Shown here piece by piece: positions 16,016 to 25,159 of a DNA stretch of 36,718 bases (positions within the stretch are counted from its first letter, which is position 1; each line of letters starts with the position of its first letter). This DNA is from Lachnospiraceae bacterium (GTDB taxonomy: Bacteria > Bacillota > Clostridia > Lachnospirales > Lachnospiraceae). The DNA lies in NCBI GenBank assembly GCA_900766575.1, contig CAAFVW010000158.1, positions 1-36,718 of the forward strand, read 5' to 3'. The translations under genes and the position numbers were made by a program. A model generated the notes under the pieces. It was not told where the DNA came from. It made no database searches and saw nothing but the letters and a program-made list of their open reading frames with translations.

Positions 16016-17170
16016 ATGACGGAAATACTGTATGTATGTCTGTGGTACAAAGATAAAAAGAGAACCTGGTCCGGGACGGCCTGGTCGCTCAGGCAGGCTA
16101 TGGAGCCTTATGTTAAGATGCGGGATCTGGGGCTTTCGGACCCGTTGTACCGCAAAGCGATCCGGAGACTGCGGAGAAGAAAGGGGCTGGTCCCGGGACC
16201 GGCCCTGAGGGACAGGCTGCGTCTGGCCGGGCAGTATGCCAGGTGGAAACACAGCCACAGTACCTCCCGGAGAATGCCCACGTTTCAGTTTGGTGTCTGG
16301 CCTTCGGGAGCCCATATTTCGCCTTATATTTATCAAGACCTTTCTGTGGCGGCGATCCTGTGGTTTAGAAAGCAGGATCCGGTCAGCTACCGGTACTGTG
16401 AGTATGAGCGGGTGCCGGTAAAGACACTGGAGCGCAGGTCTGCGGCACAACTTAGGCAGTATCAGCGAAGTGAAGCAGTGTTTACGATGAGCAGATGGCT
16501 CAGGGATTTTCTGATCCGGCAATGCGGTCTGCCACAGGAGAAGGTCCATGCGGTGGGAGGCGGCATCAATGTGGATGCGGACGGGATTCATCCGGGACAG
16601 AAGCAGGGGAGACGGATTCTGTTCGTGGGAAGAAATTTCGTGCGGAAAGGCGGCCCATTGGTAGTGCAGGCGTTTACGATCCTGCGGGAAAAATATTTTC
16701 CGGAGGCGGAACTGTATCTGGCGGGACCGGCGGAAGCAGACATTCTGGCAGCTCTGCGGGAGAAGGAGATCGTGCCGGAAGAGGCGGACTGGCAGGGGAT
16801 TCATCTGCTGGGAGATGTGAGACCGGAGGAACTGTCGGAATATTATAACCTGTGTGACGTTTTCTGTATGCCGTCTTATTTTGAAGCTTATGGTCTGGTA
16901 TTTGCGGAGGCGTTGGTCTACGGACTGCCCTGTATCGGCAGGGACAAGTTCGCCATGCCGGAGTTTATCGAGGACGGCTGTACCGGAAGATTGTTCTCCG
17001 GAGAGGATGCGGAGAGGCTGGCGGAAGATCTGTGGGAACTGCTGCGGAATCCGAAGTACCGGGAGGAAGTGGCGAGACGTCAGGAATGGTATCTGGCAGA
17101 ATATTCCTGGGACAAGGTGGCGCAGAGAATCTGTAGTGTGATGGAGAAAAATGAGAGAGAAAAAGATTAG
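16016..17170 (+). CDS. Family 4 glycosyltransferase (GT-B fold)
   Basis: A 384-residue GT4 enzyme. The C-terminal Rossmann domain is clear: RRILFVGRNFVRKGGPLVVQ, ELYLAGPAEAD, the DVFCMPSYFEAYGLVFAEAL segment with the EX7E motif (E-AYGLVFA-E) that binds the nucleotide sugar, and GLPCIGRDKFAMPEFIEDG. The N-terminal acceptor domain contains RSEAVFTMSRWLRDFLIRQC. It adds one sugar of the repeat unit with retention of configuration, as is usual for GT4. ATG 16016 follows the previous stop by 2 bases and has AAGGAAGAG upstream. It overlaps the next gene by 20 bases. Confidence 0.9.
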   Translation: MTEILYVCLWYKDKKRTWSGTAWSLRQAMEPYVKMRDLGLSDPLYRKAIRRLRRRKGLVPGPALRDRLRLAGQYARWKHSHSTSRRMPTFQFGVWPSGAHISPYIYQDLSVAAILWFRKQDPVSYRYCEYERVPVKTLERRSAAQLRQYQRSEAVFTMSRWLRDFLIRQCGLPQEKVHAVGGGINVDADGIHPGQKQGRRILFVGRNFVRKGGPLVVQAFTILREKYFPEAELYLAGPAEADILAALREKEIVPEEADWQGIHLLGDVRPEELSEYYNLCDVFCMPSYFEAYGLVFAEALVYGLPCIGRDKFAMPEFIEDGCTGRLFSGEDAERLAEDLWELLRNPKYREEVARRQEWYLAEYSWDKVAQRICSVMEKNEREKD

Positions 17171-18146
17171 TATCGTAGTGCCGGTGTATAACGCAGAAAA
17201 AGAATTGCCGGCATGTGTGGAGAGTATTTTCCGGCAGAGCTTTTCCGACTGGGAACTGTTGCTCATAGATGACGGAAGCAGGGATGGCTCGCCCGGGTTA
17301 TGTGACAGACTGGCAGAGCGGGATCTCAGAATCCGGGTATATCACAAGGAAAACGGCGGTGTCAGCAGTGCCAGGAATCTGGGAATCTATAAGGCAGAGG
17401 GAGAGTATCTGATATTTGTGGACAGTGACGATACCCTGTTTGCGGAGGCACTGATGACCTTGTATCAGAAGGCACGGGAAACGGATGCGGATCTGGTGGT
17501 GTGCGGGTTTACTTATTTTGTGGAGCAGAGCGGGAAATGTGTGGATAATCTTCCAGAAAAAGCTTTTTGCGGTGGAGGAAGGGAGTATCTGGCGGAGCAT
17601 TTTCTGGCGGATTTTCGGCGGGAATTTTTCAATCCGCCATGGAATAAACTGATTCGCAGAGAATTACTCTTGAAAAACGACATCTTTTTCGGAGAGGAAT
17701 ATGCCATCTGCGAGGACATGGCTTTTTCCATGCAGGTATTGGAAAAATGCAGGGGAATCTGTGTTATTCCTAAGTCGCTGTATCGCTATCATTACAAGGA
17801 AGCGGATAATCTGGTGAACCGTTTCCATGCAAATTACTATGAGGCATTGCTGTATTTCCGGGAGTGCGCCTGGCAGTGTTTTGATACGCTTCATGCGGGC
17901 CGGGAGCTGTATGGGGAGATCAATTCTTATTTTGTAGGCAAGAGTCTGATGTTTCTACATAAGATCTATCGGGATTCCGGTTATGAAGAAGGAAAAAAAT
18001 ATGCGGAACTGAGGAGGATCGGTACATCTCTTCCTTTGCAGAGCGCACTGCGGGAGTATCGTATCTTTGGAAAAAGGCGGCTGCTGCAAAAGCTGATCCT
18101 TGGAAGGAGATTCCGGCTGCTGGACCTTCTGTACCGGTGGTGTTAG
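17151..18146 (+). CDS. Family 2 glycosyltransferase, third of three
   Basis: A 331-residue GT2 enzyme beginning KKISIVVPVYNAEKELPACV, with WELLLIDDGSRDGSPGLCDR, NGGVSSARNLGIYKAEGEYL and the metal-binding IFVDSDDTLF. The acid region EEYAICEDMAFSMQV and the NPPWNKLIRRELL segment match the common capsule GT2 architecture. It is distinct from the GT2 at 11536, with which it shares the overall scheme but not close sequence. The start codon lies inside the end of the GT4 gene, with GGAGAAAAATG as ribosome binding context. Specificity unknown. Confidence 0.9.
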   Translation: MREKKISIVVPVYNAEKELPACVESIFRQSFSDWELLLIDDGSRDGSPGLCDRLAERDLRIRVYHKENGGVSSARNLGIYKAEGEYLIFVDSDDTLFAEALMTLYQKARETDADLVVCGFTYFVEQSGKCVDNLPEKAFCGGGREYLAEHFLADFRREFFNPPWNKLIRRELLLKNDIFFGEEYAICEDMAFSMQVLEKCRGICVIPKSLYRYHYKEADNLVNRFHANYYEALLYFRECAWQCFDTLHAGRELYGEINSYFVGKSLMFLHKIYRDSGYEEGKKYAELRRIGTSLPLQSALREYRIFGKRRLLQKLILGRRFRLLDLLYRWC

Positions 18147-18166
18147 GAAAGGGGAAGGAGAGCGGA

Positions 18167-19015
18167 TTGAAACTGACAAAACAGATTGGCGCACTGCGCA
18201 ATCGGAAGACATTGGACGGAAGAAAAGCAGATAAGACGAAAGTGAATCTGGAATATTGGAATTTCAGCGAGAATCTGGGAGATCTGCTGGCGCCGGTGGT
18301 AACACAGTGGATGTTGCAGCGTCTGGGACTGGATCTGTCCAGGGAGGTAACGAAGCCCTGCCATCTGATGACGATGGGGTCGATTCTGGGGCTGGGAGCT
18401 TTCGATGCGGTGGTCTGGGGCAGCGGGGTCAATTCTTTCACTCATGTGGGGCGGGTGACCACACAGAAGAGCTACCGGAAGCTGGATATCCGGGCTGTCA
18501 GAGGACCTGTCACTGCACAGGTGCTTCGGGAGAATGGTTATACCTGTCCGCAGATCTACGGAGATCCGGGAATCCTGTTACCTCTGATCTATCCCGGCAG
18601 AAGACCGGAGAAAAAGACAAAATATGTGGTGATCGATCATTACATGAAACGGAAAACGACAGGAGATGACAGACTTTCCATAAGAACCGGAGATTACCGG
18701 ACTTTCCTCGACAAAATTCTGGAGGCGGAGGTGGTATACTCATCTTCACTGCATGGGATCATTCTGGCAGAAAGCTATGGGGTTCCCGCGGTGTTTTTGC
18801 GACAGGGGATGGAAGAAGAATGGATGAAATATTATGACTGGTATTTTGCCACCGGCAGATACGAGGTGCGGTCTGCAGCCTCGCTGGCGGAGGCGAAGGA
18901 AATGGAGCCTATGGAACTCCCCAGACTGGAAGAACTGCGGGAGGGGCTTTTGCAGAGCTTCCCTTACGACCTGTGGATCGGGCAGAAGACTGGGAAAGGG
19001 AGGAGAACGGAATGA
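18167..19015 (+). CDS. Polysaccharide pyruvyl transferase family protein
   Basis: A 282-residue enzyme of the polysaccharide pyruvyl transferase family, which attaches pyruvate (from phosphoenolpyruvate) as a ketal to a sugar of the polymer and so adds negative charge. Visible motifs are LEYWNFSENLGDLLAPVVTQ (the N-terminal NxGD core), VVWGSGVNSF (GSG), DIRAVRGPVTAQVL (the RGP motif), YGDPGILLP (GDP) and VVYSSSLHGIILAESYGVPA (the S-S-x-x-HG motif). The start is assigned to a TTG at 18167 because AAGGAG (18155-18160) sits 6 bases before it, while a GTG at 18137 lies inside the previous gene with no ribosome binding site. It overlaps the flippase gene by 4 bases (ATGA). Confidence 0.88.
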   Translation: MKLTKQIGALRNRKTLDGRKADKTKVNLEYWNFSENLGDLLAPVVTQWMLQRLGLDLSREVTKPCHLMTMGSILGLGAFDAVVWGSGVNSFTHVGRVTTQKSYRKLDIRAVRGPVTAQVLRENGYTCPQIYGDPGILLPLIYPGRRPEKKTKYVVIDHYMKRKTTGDDRLSIRTGDYRTFLDKILEAEVVYSSSLHGIILAESYGVPAVFLRQGMEEEWMKYYDWYFATGRYEVRSAASLAEAKEMEPMELPRLEELREGLLQSFPYDLWIGQKTGKGRRTE

Positions 19016-20538
19016 GAAGAACCCGGAACGCTGTCAGAAATGTGATCTTCGGCGGTCTGCTGAAAGGCTATCAGATATTGATCCCTTTTATCATGCGCAC
19101 CCTTTTGATCCATTATCTGGGAATGGAATATCTGGGACTGAACAGCTTGTTCACTTCCGTATTGCAGATTCTGAATCTGGCGGAACTGGGAGTGGGGAAT
19201 GCTTTTGTCTACAGTATGTATGCGCCTATTGCAGAAGGAAAAAAGGATGAGATCTGTGCGCTCCTTGCCCTGTATCGAAGCTACTACCGCTATATCGGAC
19301 TGGTGATCCTTCTGCTGGGAATGGCATTGCTGCCTTTTCTGCCATGGCTGGTGCGGGCAGACAGCATTCCCGCCGGTGTGAATCTGCATGTGCTGTATCT
19401 GCTGCGTCTGGGAGCCTGCGTCATGAGTTACTGGCTTTTTGGCTACAAAAACAGTCTGCTGGCAGCGCATCAGAGAAGTGATCTGGCAAGCAAGACAGAT
19501 CTGGCAGTACGGACTGTTCAGTATTTATTGCAGGCGGCATTGTTGATGGGCTTTCGAAATTATTACTGGTATCTGTTGGCTGCTCTGGGAGCGCAGATTA
19601 TGACGAATCTGTGTACGGCTCTGGTGGTGAGAGCTAAGTTTCCGGCGTATGTTCCCGGAGGAAAGGTGGAGGAACAGATAAGACGAGGCATCCGGGGCAG
19701 GATCCGGGATCTGTTCACCTCCCGGGTGGGAGCGGTCGTGATGAATTCCGCGGACTCGTTGGTGATTTCCGCATTCTCAGGGCTGACGGTATTGGCCGTC
19801 TACCAGAATTATTATTATATCGTGACCTCTCTGATCGGTATGGTGGGAGTGTTGTTCACTTCCAGTCTCGCCGGGATCGGGAACAGCCTGTTGACCGAGA
19901 GCCGGGAGAAAAATTATGAGGACTTCCGGAAATTCACCCTGCTCATTGCCTGGATCGCAGGGGTTGGCACTTGTGGACTTTTGTGCCTGCTGCAGCCTTT
20001 TATGAACCTGTGGATTGGGGCGGCGGGGGTATTGCCAGGGCAGATCGTGATCTGTCTGTGTATCTATTATTTTATCTATGAATTCAATCAGCTGTTCAAT
20101 GCCTACAAGGACGCTGCGGGAATCTGGCACAGAGACCGCTTCCGGACACTGACCACCGCGGGAGTGAATCTGGTGTTGAATCTGGCACTGGTGAGACCCA
20201 TGGGACTGTACGGAGTGATCCTGTCCACGGTGGTGTCCACCGTGGTGGTGGGGATGCCCTGGCTGTTACATAATCTGTTTACCACACTGTTTGACGGAGA
20301 GAAATGCCGGAGCTATCTGGGAACCATGATCTTCTATGGAAGTGTGACTTTATTAAATTGTGTTGTGACGTACCGGGTATGTAGCAGGATATCTGCGGAA
20401 GGGATTCCGGGACTCCTGGAGCGGGCGGTGTTATGTCTGCTTCTGTCCAACGGGATCTTCCTGCTGTGCTACGGAGGAAGGAAAGAATTTCGGACATTGC
20501 TGGCAATGGGGAGAAAAATCAGGAGAATGCAGCTATGA
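19012..20538 (+). CDS. Wzx-type flippase (MOP superfamily)
   Basis: A 508-residue membrane protein with about 12-14 helices. The start RNVIFGGLLKGYQILIPFIM followed by LIHYLGMEYLGLNSLFTSVL is the common N-terminus of Gram-positive polysaccharide flippases, in which the 'lG.eylGlnslf' motif recurs. It moves the undecaprenyl-linked repeat unit across the membrane to Wzy. The start ATG overlaps the stop of the pyruvyl transferase gene by 4 bases, so the two are translationally coupled; the same 4-base overlap is repeated with the ugd gene that follows. Confidence 0.93.
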   Translation: MRRTRNAVRNVIFGGLLKGYQILIPFIMRTLLIHYLGMEYLGLNSLFTSVLQILNLAELGVGNAFVYSMYAPIAEGKKDEICALLALYRSYYRYIGLVILLLGMALLPFLPWLVRADSIPAGVNLHVLYLLRLGACVMSYWLFGYKNSLLAAHQRSDLASKTDLAVRTVQYLLQAALLMGFRNYYWYLLAALGAQIMTNLCTALVVRAKFPAYVPGGKVEEQIRRGIRGRIRDLFTSRVGAVVMNSADSLVISAFSGLTVLAVYQNYYYIVTSLIGMVGVLFTSSLAGIGNSLLTESREKNYEDFRKFTLLIAWIAGVGTCGLLCLLQPFMNLWIGAAGVLPGQIVICLCIYYFIYEFNQLFNAYKDAAGIWHRDRFRTLTTAGVNLVLNLALVRPMGLYGVILSTVVSTVVVGMPWLLHNLFTTLFDGEKCRSYLGTMIFYGSVTLLNCVVTYRVCSRISAEGIPGLLERAVLCLLLSNGIFLLCYGGRKEFRTLLAMGRKIRRMQL

Positions 20539-21764
20539 AGATTGCAGTAGCGGGAACGGGGTATGTGGGACTGTCTCTGGCAGTTCTGCTGGCCCAGAAT
20601 CATGAAGTGACGGCGGTGGATGTGGTGCCGGAGAAAGTAGAGATGCTGAAAGAGGGGAGATCCCCCATCCGGGATCCGGAGATTCAGGAATATTTACAGG
20701 AAGGGCGTCTGCATTTACAGGCGACTCTGGACGGAGAAGCGGCTTACCGGGATGCGGAACTTGTGATCATCTCCACACCGACGAATTATGATCCGGGGAT
20801 TCACTTTTTCGATACCGGTTCGGTGGAAGTGGTGACAGAGACGGTGCGGAGAGTGAATCCAGATGCGGTGATCGTGATCAAGAGTACGGTCCCGGTAGGG
20901 TACACGGCTTCACTCATGGAAAAATATCACACGGACCGGATTTTGTTTTCACCGGAATTTCTACGGGAGGGACATGCGTTGTATGACAATCTGTACCCCT
21001 CCCGGATCATCGTGGGAGCAGATACAGAGTCCGGTGAAATGACCGAATATGCCAGACGGTTTGCCGGGCTTCTGTGCCAGGGAGCGAAGAAGAAGGAGAT
21101 TCCGTGCCGGATCATGGCGCCCACGGAAGCAGAGGCAGTGAAGCTGTTCGCTAATACATATCTGGCACTCCGGGTCAGCTTCTTCAATGAACTGGACACC
21201 TATGCGGAGATGCGGAATTTAAGCAGCCGCAGCATTATTGAGGGGGTATGTCTGGATCCCCGGATCGGGATGCAGTACAACAATCCTTCCTTCGGCTACG
21301 GTGGTTATTGCCTGCCGAAGGATACGAAACAGCTGCTGGCCAATTATGGCAATATTCCCCAGAATCTGATCCAGGCCATTGTGTCTGCCAATAGTACCCG
21401 CAAGGATCATATTGCGGACAGTATTCTGGAAAAAGCCGGTTTTTATCAGGAAAGCCGTGGCAGAGACGGCGTGCCGGGGCGGAAGGTCGTCATTGGTATC
21501 TACCGGCTCATCATGAAATCCGGTTCGGATAATTTCCGCCAGTCCAGCATCCAGGGAGTTATGAAACGGATCCGGGCCAAGGGAGCACAGATTCTGTTGT
21601 ATGAACCGGGGCTTTCCGAAGACGAGTTTTTCGGCAGTCCGGTTCTGCGGGATCTGGCGGTCTTCAAACAACGTTCGGATGTGATCGTGGCCAACCGGTA
21701 TCACAGTGACCTGGAAGATGTCCGGGAGAAAGTGTATACCAGGGATATTTATTACAGGGACTAG
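20535..21764 (+). CDS. ugd: UDP-glucose 6-dehydrogenase, short HasB-like form
   Basis: A 409-residue nucleotide-sugar dehydrogenase. It begins with the NAD-binding MKIAVAGTGYVGLSLAVLLA, has IISTPTNYDPG, the FSPEFLREGHALYDNLYPSR segment, Lys203 in AVKLFANTYLALR and the catalytic Cys259 in FGYGGYCLPKDTKQLLANY. The sequence follows the streptococcal HasB/Cap3A pattern closely through to the end (NRYHSDLEDV, TRDIYYRD), so UDP-glucose is the likely substrate, giving UDP-glucuronic acid for the polysaccharide by two-step oxidation. About 20 residues around position 310 (ESRGRDGVPGRKV) are slightly extended relative to HasB. Confidence 0.93.
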   Translation: MKIAVAGTGYVGLSLAVLLAQNHEVTAVDVVPEKVEMLKEGRSPIRDPEIQEYLQEGRLHLQATLDGEAAYRDAELVIISTPTNYDPGIHFFDTGSVEVVTETVRRVNPDAVIVIKSTVPVGYTASLMEKYHTDRILFSPEFLREGHALYDNLYPSRIIVGADTESGEMTEYARRFAGLLCQGAKKKEIPCRIMAPTEAEAVKLFANTYLALRVSFFNELDTYAEMRNLSSRSIIEGVCLDPRIGMQYNNPSFGYGGYCLPKDTKQLLANYGNIPQNLIQAIVSANSTRKDHIADSILEKAGFYQESRGRDGVPGRKVVIGIYRLIMKSGSDNFRQSSIQGVMKRIRAKGAQILLYEPGLSEDEFFGSPVLRDLAVFKQRSDVIVANRYHSDLEDVREKVYTRDIYYRD

Positions 21765-21774
21765 GTGGAAAGAA

Positions 21775-23484
21775 ATGAATACAGAGAAAAAAACAGGAGA
21801 ACGTATCGGAATCACGCTGGCGTTATTGGCCTGTATCGGATTCTCCGCTTTTCTGATCTGGCTGCAGCAGAAGCAGGAGACAGACAGGCAGCGGCTGACG
21901 GAACAGATACAGGACAGACAACAGGAGGAACGGACGAAAGAAACCGGGGAGATCGTGGTGCGGAGTCGTATCGTGCAGGAAACCGGTGAAGACCGGCCGG
22001 TATTCTCTCTGCCCGGCGGGTTCTATCCGGAGGATATCACCGTGGAGATCACAGCACCGGCAGGATGCCGCATCTATTACACAACGGACGGAACGGTGCC
22101 GGATGAGGAAAACGGCACTCTCTATGAGGAACCGGTGGAGGTGACGAATGTCTGCGGCAGCCCCAATATCTATTCGGCCATTTCCACCGTGTCGGCCTAC
22201 CAGGAATATGCCCCGCTTGCCGCTGTGGATAAGGCGGTGGTTCTCCAGGCGATAGCAATCGACGCGAAAGGAACAAAAAGCCGGGTCGCCTGTGCCAGCT
22301 ACTTCGTAGCCATGGAAGCCAAGGGCATGTACCAGAATCTGCCGGTGTTGTCGCTGACCGTGGACCCGGCGGGATTGTTTGACTATTTTGAGGGTAATTA
22401 TGTCACAGGTGTGGATTATGAGAATGCGCTGGCTGCGGATGACCTGCGATTTGACGCTGCCAATTACTACCGTGGAGGAGAGGTATCTGCACACATGGAA
22501 TATTTTGAGGCGGACAGGTATCTGACCTACGAAGGAGAGGTGACGTTAAGCCTGCGCAAAGACGGAAATCTCGACTATGGACAGAAAAGTTTCCTGCTGA
22601 CGGAAGCGGACCCGGTGCCGGAGCATACCTGTGAACTGTATGATCTTTTCCGGGATGGCACACTGCTCCTATATGGAGGCGGCACGGACTATGCGGCGAA
22701 GAGCAGGCAGGTCTTAGAGGAACAGTTGTTAGGAGAAATGACAGATTTTGCCCTGAGTGAGCGGAAAGGCTGCATGGTATTCGTGGACGGCGAATTCTGG
22801 GGACTGTATCTGATGAGCCGGGAAAATACGCCGGAGACATATGCCGGAAAATGCGGTGTGTCCATGGAAGAGATACAGGTGATAGAAAACAGCTATCCTT
22901 CCCGGATCGCTCCGGAATATGGGGATCTGTACCGCATGGTGACGGAGGGGGATGCCTCGCGGCCCGGAACTTATCAGAGGATTCTGGAGCAGATGGATCT
23001 GGAGAGCTATCTGGATTATTACTGTGCCAATCTGTATTTCGGAAATCCACAGTTTGATTCCTTCTCCACCACCCTGTGGAGAGAGACAAACGAGGGCAAA
23101 TGGCACTGGGAATTCGCAGATGCCACGGATACTCTGGGGCGGAACAAGGTCAGCAATTACAGCGTGAATACGTATCTGTGTCCTGGGGTGGCGGAAGACC
23201 TTTTTTTACAGGGGCTGCTTCGGAATCCGGATTTCGCGGCAGCATTCCGGCAGAGAATGCAGGAATATGTGGAAGAACTGACGCAGGAGAAGGTGCGGGA
23301 GCGTCTGACACCGCTTCTGGAAAAATACCGGGCGTCGGTGGCGGCTACGGCGGAACGTTATGGACTTCGCCAGACAGAAGAAGGGTATCTGGCGGATGGG
23401 GAAAGAATTCTGGAATATTTTGCCGAGAGAGGAGAATATATTCTGCGATATACGGAAGAGTTTGACAGCGTTCAGGGAAATTGA
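21775..23484 (+). CDS. Membrane-anchored CotH-like kinase with N-terminal chitobiase C-terminal-type domain
   Basis: A 569-residue protein. One membrane helix (ITLALLACIGFSAFLIWLQQ, residues ~12-31) leads into a coiled-coil stretch (KQETDRQRLTEQIQDRQQEE), then a CHB_HEX_C_1-like beta-sandwich (FYPEDITVEITAPAGCRIYY then TTDGTVPDE), then a CotH-like region (residues ~200-480) with AANYYRGGE, GCMVFVDGEFWGLYLMSREN and HWEFADATDTLGR. CotH proteins are atypical secreted kinases; the last motif resembles the metal-binding D of that family. As it is anchored outside and encoded with the EPS genes, it may phosphorylate the polysaccharide or a surface protein. ATG 21775 is preferred because an AGGTGGAAAG lies upstream; an earlier frame start overlaps ugd. 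The EPS-to-RiPP boundary follows. Confidence 0.8.
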   Translation: MNTEKKTGERIGITLALLACIGFSAFLIWLQQKQETDRQRLTEQIQDRQQEERTKETGEIVVRSRIVQETGEDRPVFSLPGGFYPEDITVEITAPAGCRIYYTTDGTVPDEENGTLYEEPVEVTNVCGSPNIYSAISTVSAYQEYAPLAAVDKAVVLQAIAIDAKGTKSRVACASYFVAMEAKGMYQNLPVLSLTVDPAGLFDYFEGNYVTGVDYENALAADDLRFDAANYYRGGEVSAHMEYFEADRYLTYEGEVTLSLRKDGNLDYGQKSFLLTEADPVPEHTCELYDLFRDGTLLLYGGGTDYAAKSRQVLEEQLLGEMTDFALSERKGCMVFVDGEFWGLYLMSRENTPETYAGKCGVSMEEIQVIENSYPSRIAPEYGDLYRMVTEGDASRPGTYQRILEQMDLESYLDYYCANLYFGNPQFDSFSTTLWRETNEGKWHWEFADATDTLGRNKVSNYSVNTYLCPGVAEDLFLQGLLRNPDFAAAFRQRMQEYVEELTQEKVRERLTPLLEKYRASVAATAERYGLRQTEEGYLADGERILEYFAERGEYILRYTEEFDSVQGN

Positions 23485-23502
23485 GGGAAAGGGGAACAAC
23501 GT

Positions 23503-24681
23503 ATGGAAACAATGGCAGAATATCTGGCAGAGCTGGTAAAAGCCGGATTGGGGAACCGGAAAGCGGCACCTCTGCCGGAGGGAATCTCTGTGGAAGATGT
23601 GGTAAAGATCTCCGGGGAGAATCATATGGATTATCTGCTTCTGGGAGCACTGCTGCGAACGGAAGGACTTTCGGAGGAAGAGAAAGAACTTCTGCGGGAG
23701 AAAGTCAGGGGAAGCATGCTTTTCACCGGAGTACAGCTACAGGAACTGAAAATGCTGGAGCAGCGGATGGAAGAAGCAAAGATTCCCTGCCAGCCCATGA
23801 AGGGCGCCCGGATGAAATTTTATTATCCCTCTCCGTTTCTGCGGGAAATGAGTGACATCGACATTCTGATCCACGGAGACTTCATGGAGCAGGCAGCAGC
23901 AGAACTGGAACGCATGGGATATGTTCTGGAACAGAAGATCAAACACCATGATATTTACCGGAAAGCACCGGGAATCGTGGTGGAGGCACACCGGGCCATG
24001 TATGACCGGACGGTGGATGAGAGACAGTACGCCTATTTCTCGGATCTGTCCCGGGCGGTACGGAGAAAGGGATTTCTGTATGTGTATGATTTTGAAGCAG
24101 AGGATTTTTATATTTATATGATGGCGCATATGGCAAAGCATTTTTATAAAAGAGGCTGCGGCATCCGGAATCTGGTGGACATCTATGTATTCCGGGAACG
24201 GTTCGGACCGGAAATGAACGATGGCTATCTGGAAAAACAATTTGCGCATCTGGGGTTGGCTGCCTTTGTGGAACATATGGAGAGACTGACGGACATCTGG
24301 TTAAATGGAGAACCCTGGGAAGAATTTTACCGGGAGCTGTTTGATTATATGCAGGGCTGCGGAATCTACGGCAAAGACGAAAACGGGATCTGGAACTGTT
24401 TCTGCGATGCGGGAATGGAGGCAGGAGGGAAGGGGCACGGTGCCCTGAAGCGCTGGTACTGGTTCCCACCCTATGAATATATGGTGCTGTATTATCCCTG
24501 GATATCGAAGAATCCTGTGACTGGGAGGCTGTTGCTCCCGGCAGCCTGGGGCCTTCGGGCAGTCCGGGGAGTGGTCTGCGGCAGAGGAAGACACAAAAGG
24601 GAGATGTTACGGCAGATCGATGCAGCACAGATCAGCGTAAGGCAGGATATTTATCGCAGGCTGCAGCTGCGGTTCCACTGA
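23503..24681 (+). CDS. Nucleotidyltransferase family protein (NTP_transf_5 type) of the lasso-peptide cluster
   Basis: A 392-residue protein of the uncharacterised nucleotidyltransferase family. The core is PCQPMKGARMKFYYPSPFLR followed by EMSDIDILIHGDF, giving the GxR and DxD metal-binding residues (D-I-D at ~residue 122-124) of the pol-beta-like fold, and IVVEAHRAMY downstream. Members of this family occur in Firmicutes lasso clusters with an HprK-like kinase. From memory, in the pseudomycoidin system the kinase phosphorylates the C-terminal serine and the nucleotidyltransferase directs hexose addition to that phosphate. Here it lies 18 bases after the CotH-like gene and 26 bases before the B2 gene, so it is the likely first gene of the RiPP part, co-transcribed with the EPS operon. 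Confidence 0.85.
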   Translation: METMAEYLAELVKAGLGNRKAAPLPEGISVEDVVKISGENHMDYLLLGALLRTEGLSEEEKELLREKVRGSMLFTGVQLQELKMLEQRMEEAKIPCQPMKGARMKFYYPSPFLREMSDIDILIHGDFMEQAAAELERMGYVLEQKIKHHDIYRKAPGIVVEAHRAMYDRTVDERQYAYFSDLSRAVRRKGFLYVYDFEAEDFYIYMMAHMAKHFYKRGCGIRNLVDIYVFRERFGPEMNDGYLEKQFAHLGLAAFVEHMERLTDIWLNGEPWEEFYRELFDYMQGCGIYGKDENGIWNCFCDAGMEAGGKGHGALKRWYWFPPYEYMVLYYPWISKNPVTGRLLLPAAWGLRAVRGVVCGRGRHKREMLRQIDAAQISVRQDIYRRLQLRFH

Positions 24682-24707
24682 GATGCTTATAAGGAGTGTA
24701 TAGAGTT

Positions 24708-25157
24708 ATGAAAAATCCATGGAGGTTTCTTGGGAAGAATCCCTGGAAAAAAGAAACCCTGCTTGCCTATTACTATTCTGCAAAATTCCGGCTGCAGCTG
24801 TTATGGCTGTCACCGGAAAAAATGCGGAGGGGCTGGGGAAGAGAAGAGACGGAGTCCGAAGGAACACAGTCAACGGAAGGATACCGGCAGGCGGCGCGAA
24901 TCTCCCGGATTGTTGGGAAGGTCTGCGACAAGACCCCTTGGGAGAGCAAATGCCTGGTACGGGCTCTGGCGGCGCAGAGACTGTTGTACCGGCAGGGACT
25001 GTCTTCCACCTTGTATCTGGGCTGCGGCATAGAAGAAGGAAAAATGGTGGCCCATGCCTGGCTGCGCTGTGGGGAGATGTATGTGACCGGAGGAGATGGC
25101 AGTGGATATACCACGGTCGCCCGGTTCTGTAAGGATGTTTCGGAAAAAAGGGGATAG
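24708..25157 (+). CDS. Lasso peptide leader peptidase, B2 protein
   Basis: A 149-residue cysteine protease of the B2 (transglutaminase-like) family that removes the leader peptide. The catalytic Cys82 is in WESKCLVRALAAQRLLYRQG and His116 in GKMVAHAWLRCG; Asp130 in VTGGDG is a candidate third residue. LSSTLYLGCGIEEGK between them is the usual beta-strand. The N-terminal ~60 residues are basic and aromatic, with no signal peptide. ATG 24708 is preferred: AAGGAG (24691-24696) lies 11 bases before it, whereas the in-frame GTG at 24696 overlaps that site. The separate RRE protein (B1) is encoded at 28217, a split arrangement normal for Firmicutes. Confidence 0.9.
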   Translation: MKNPWRFLGKNPWKKETLLAYYYSAKFRLQLLWLSPEKMRRGWGREETESEGTQSTEGYRQAARISRIVGKVCDKTPWESKCLVRALAAQRLLYRQGLSSTLYLGCGIEEGKMVAHAWLRCGEMYVTGGDGSGYTTVARFCKDVSEKRG

Positions 25158-25159
25158 GT

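Noticed and set aside
15956..17266. Minus-strand open frame of 436 codons antisense to the GT4 gene
   Set aside because: No ribosome binding site or recognisable protein; composition is that of a shadow frame opposite a well-supported glycosyltransferase.
24696..24707. GTG start for the B2 gene
   Set aside because: The GTG overlaps the AAGGAG site itself; ATG 24708 has the correct spacing.
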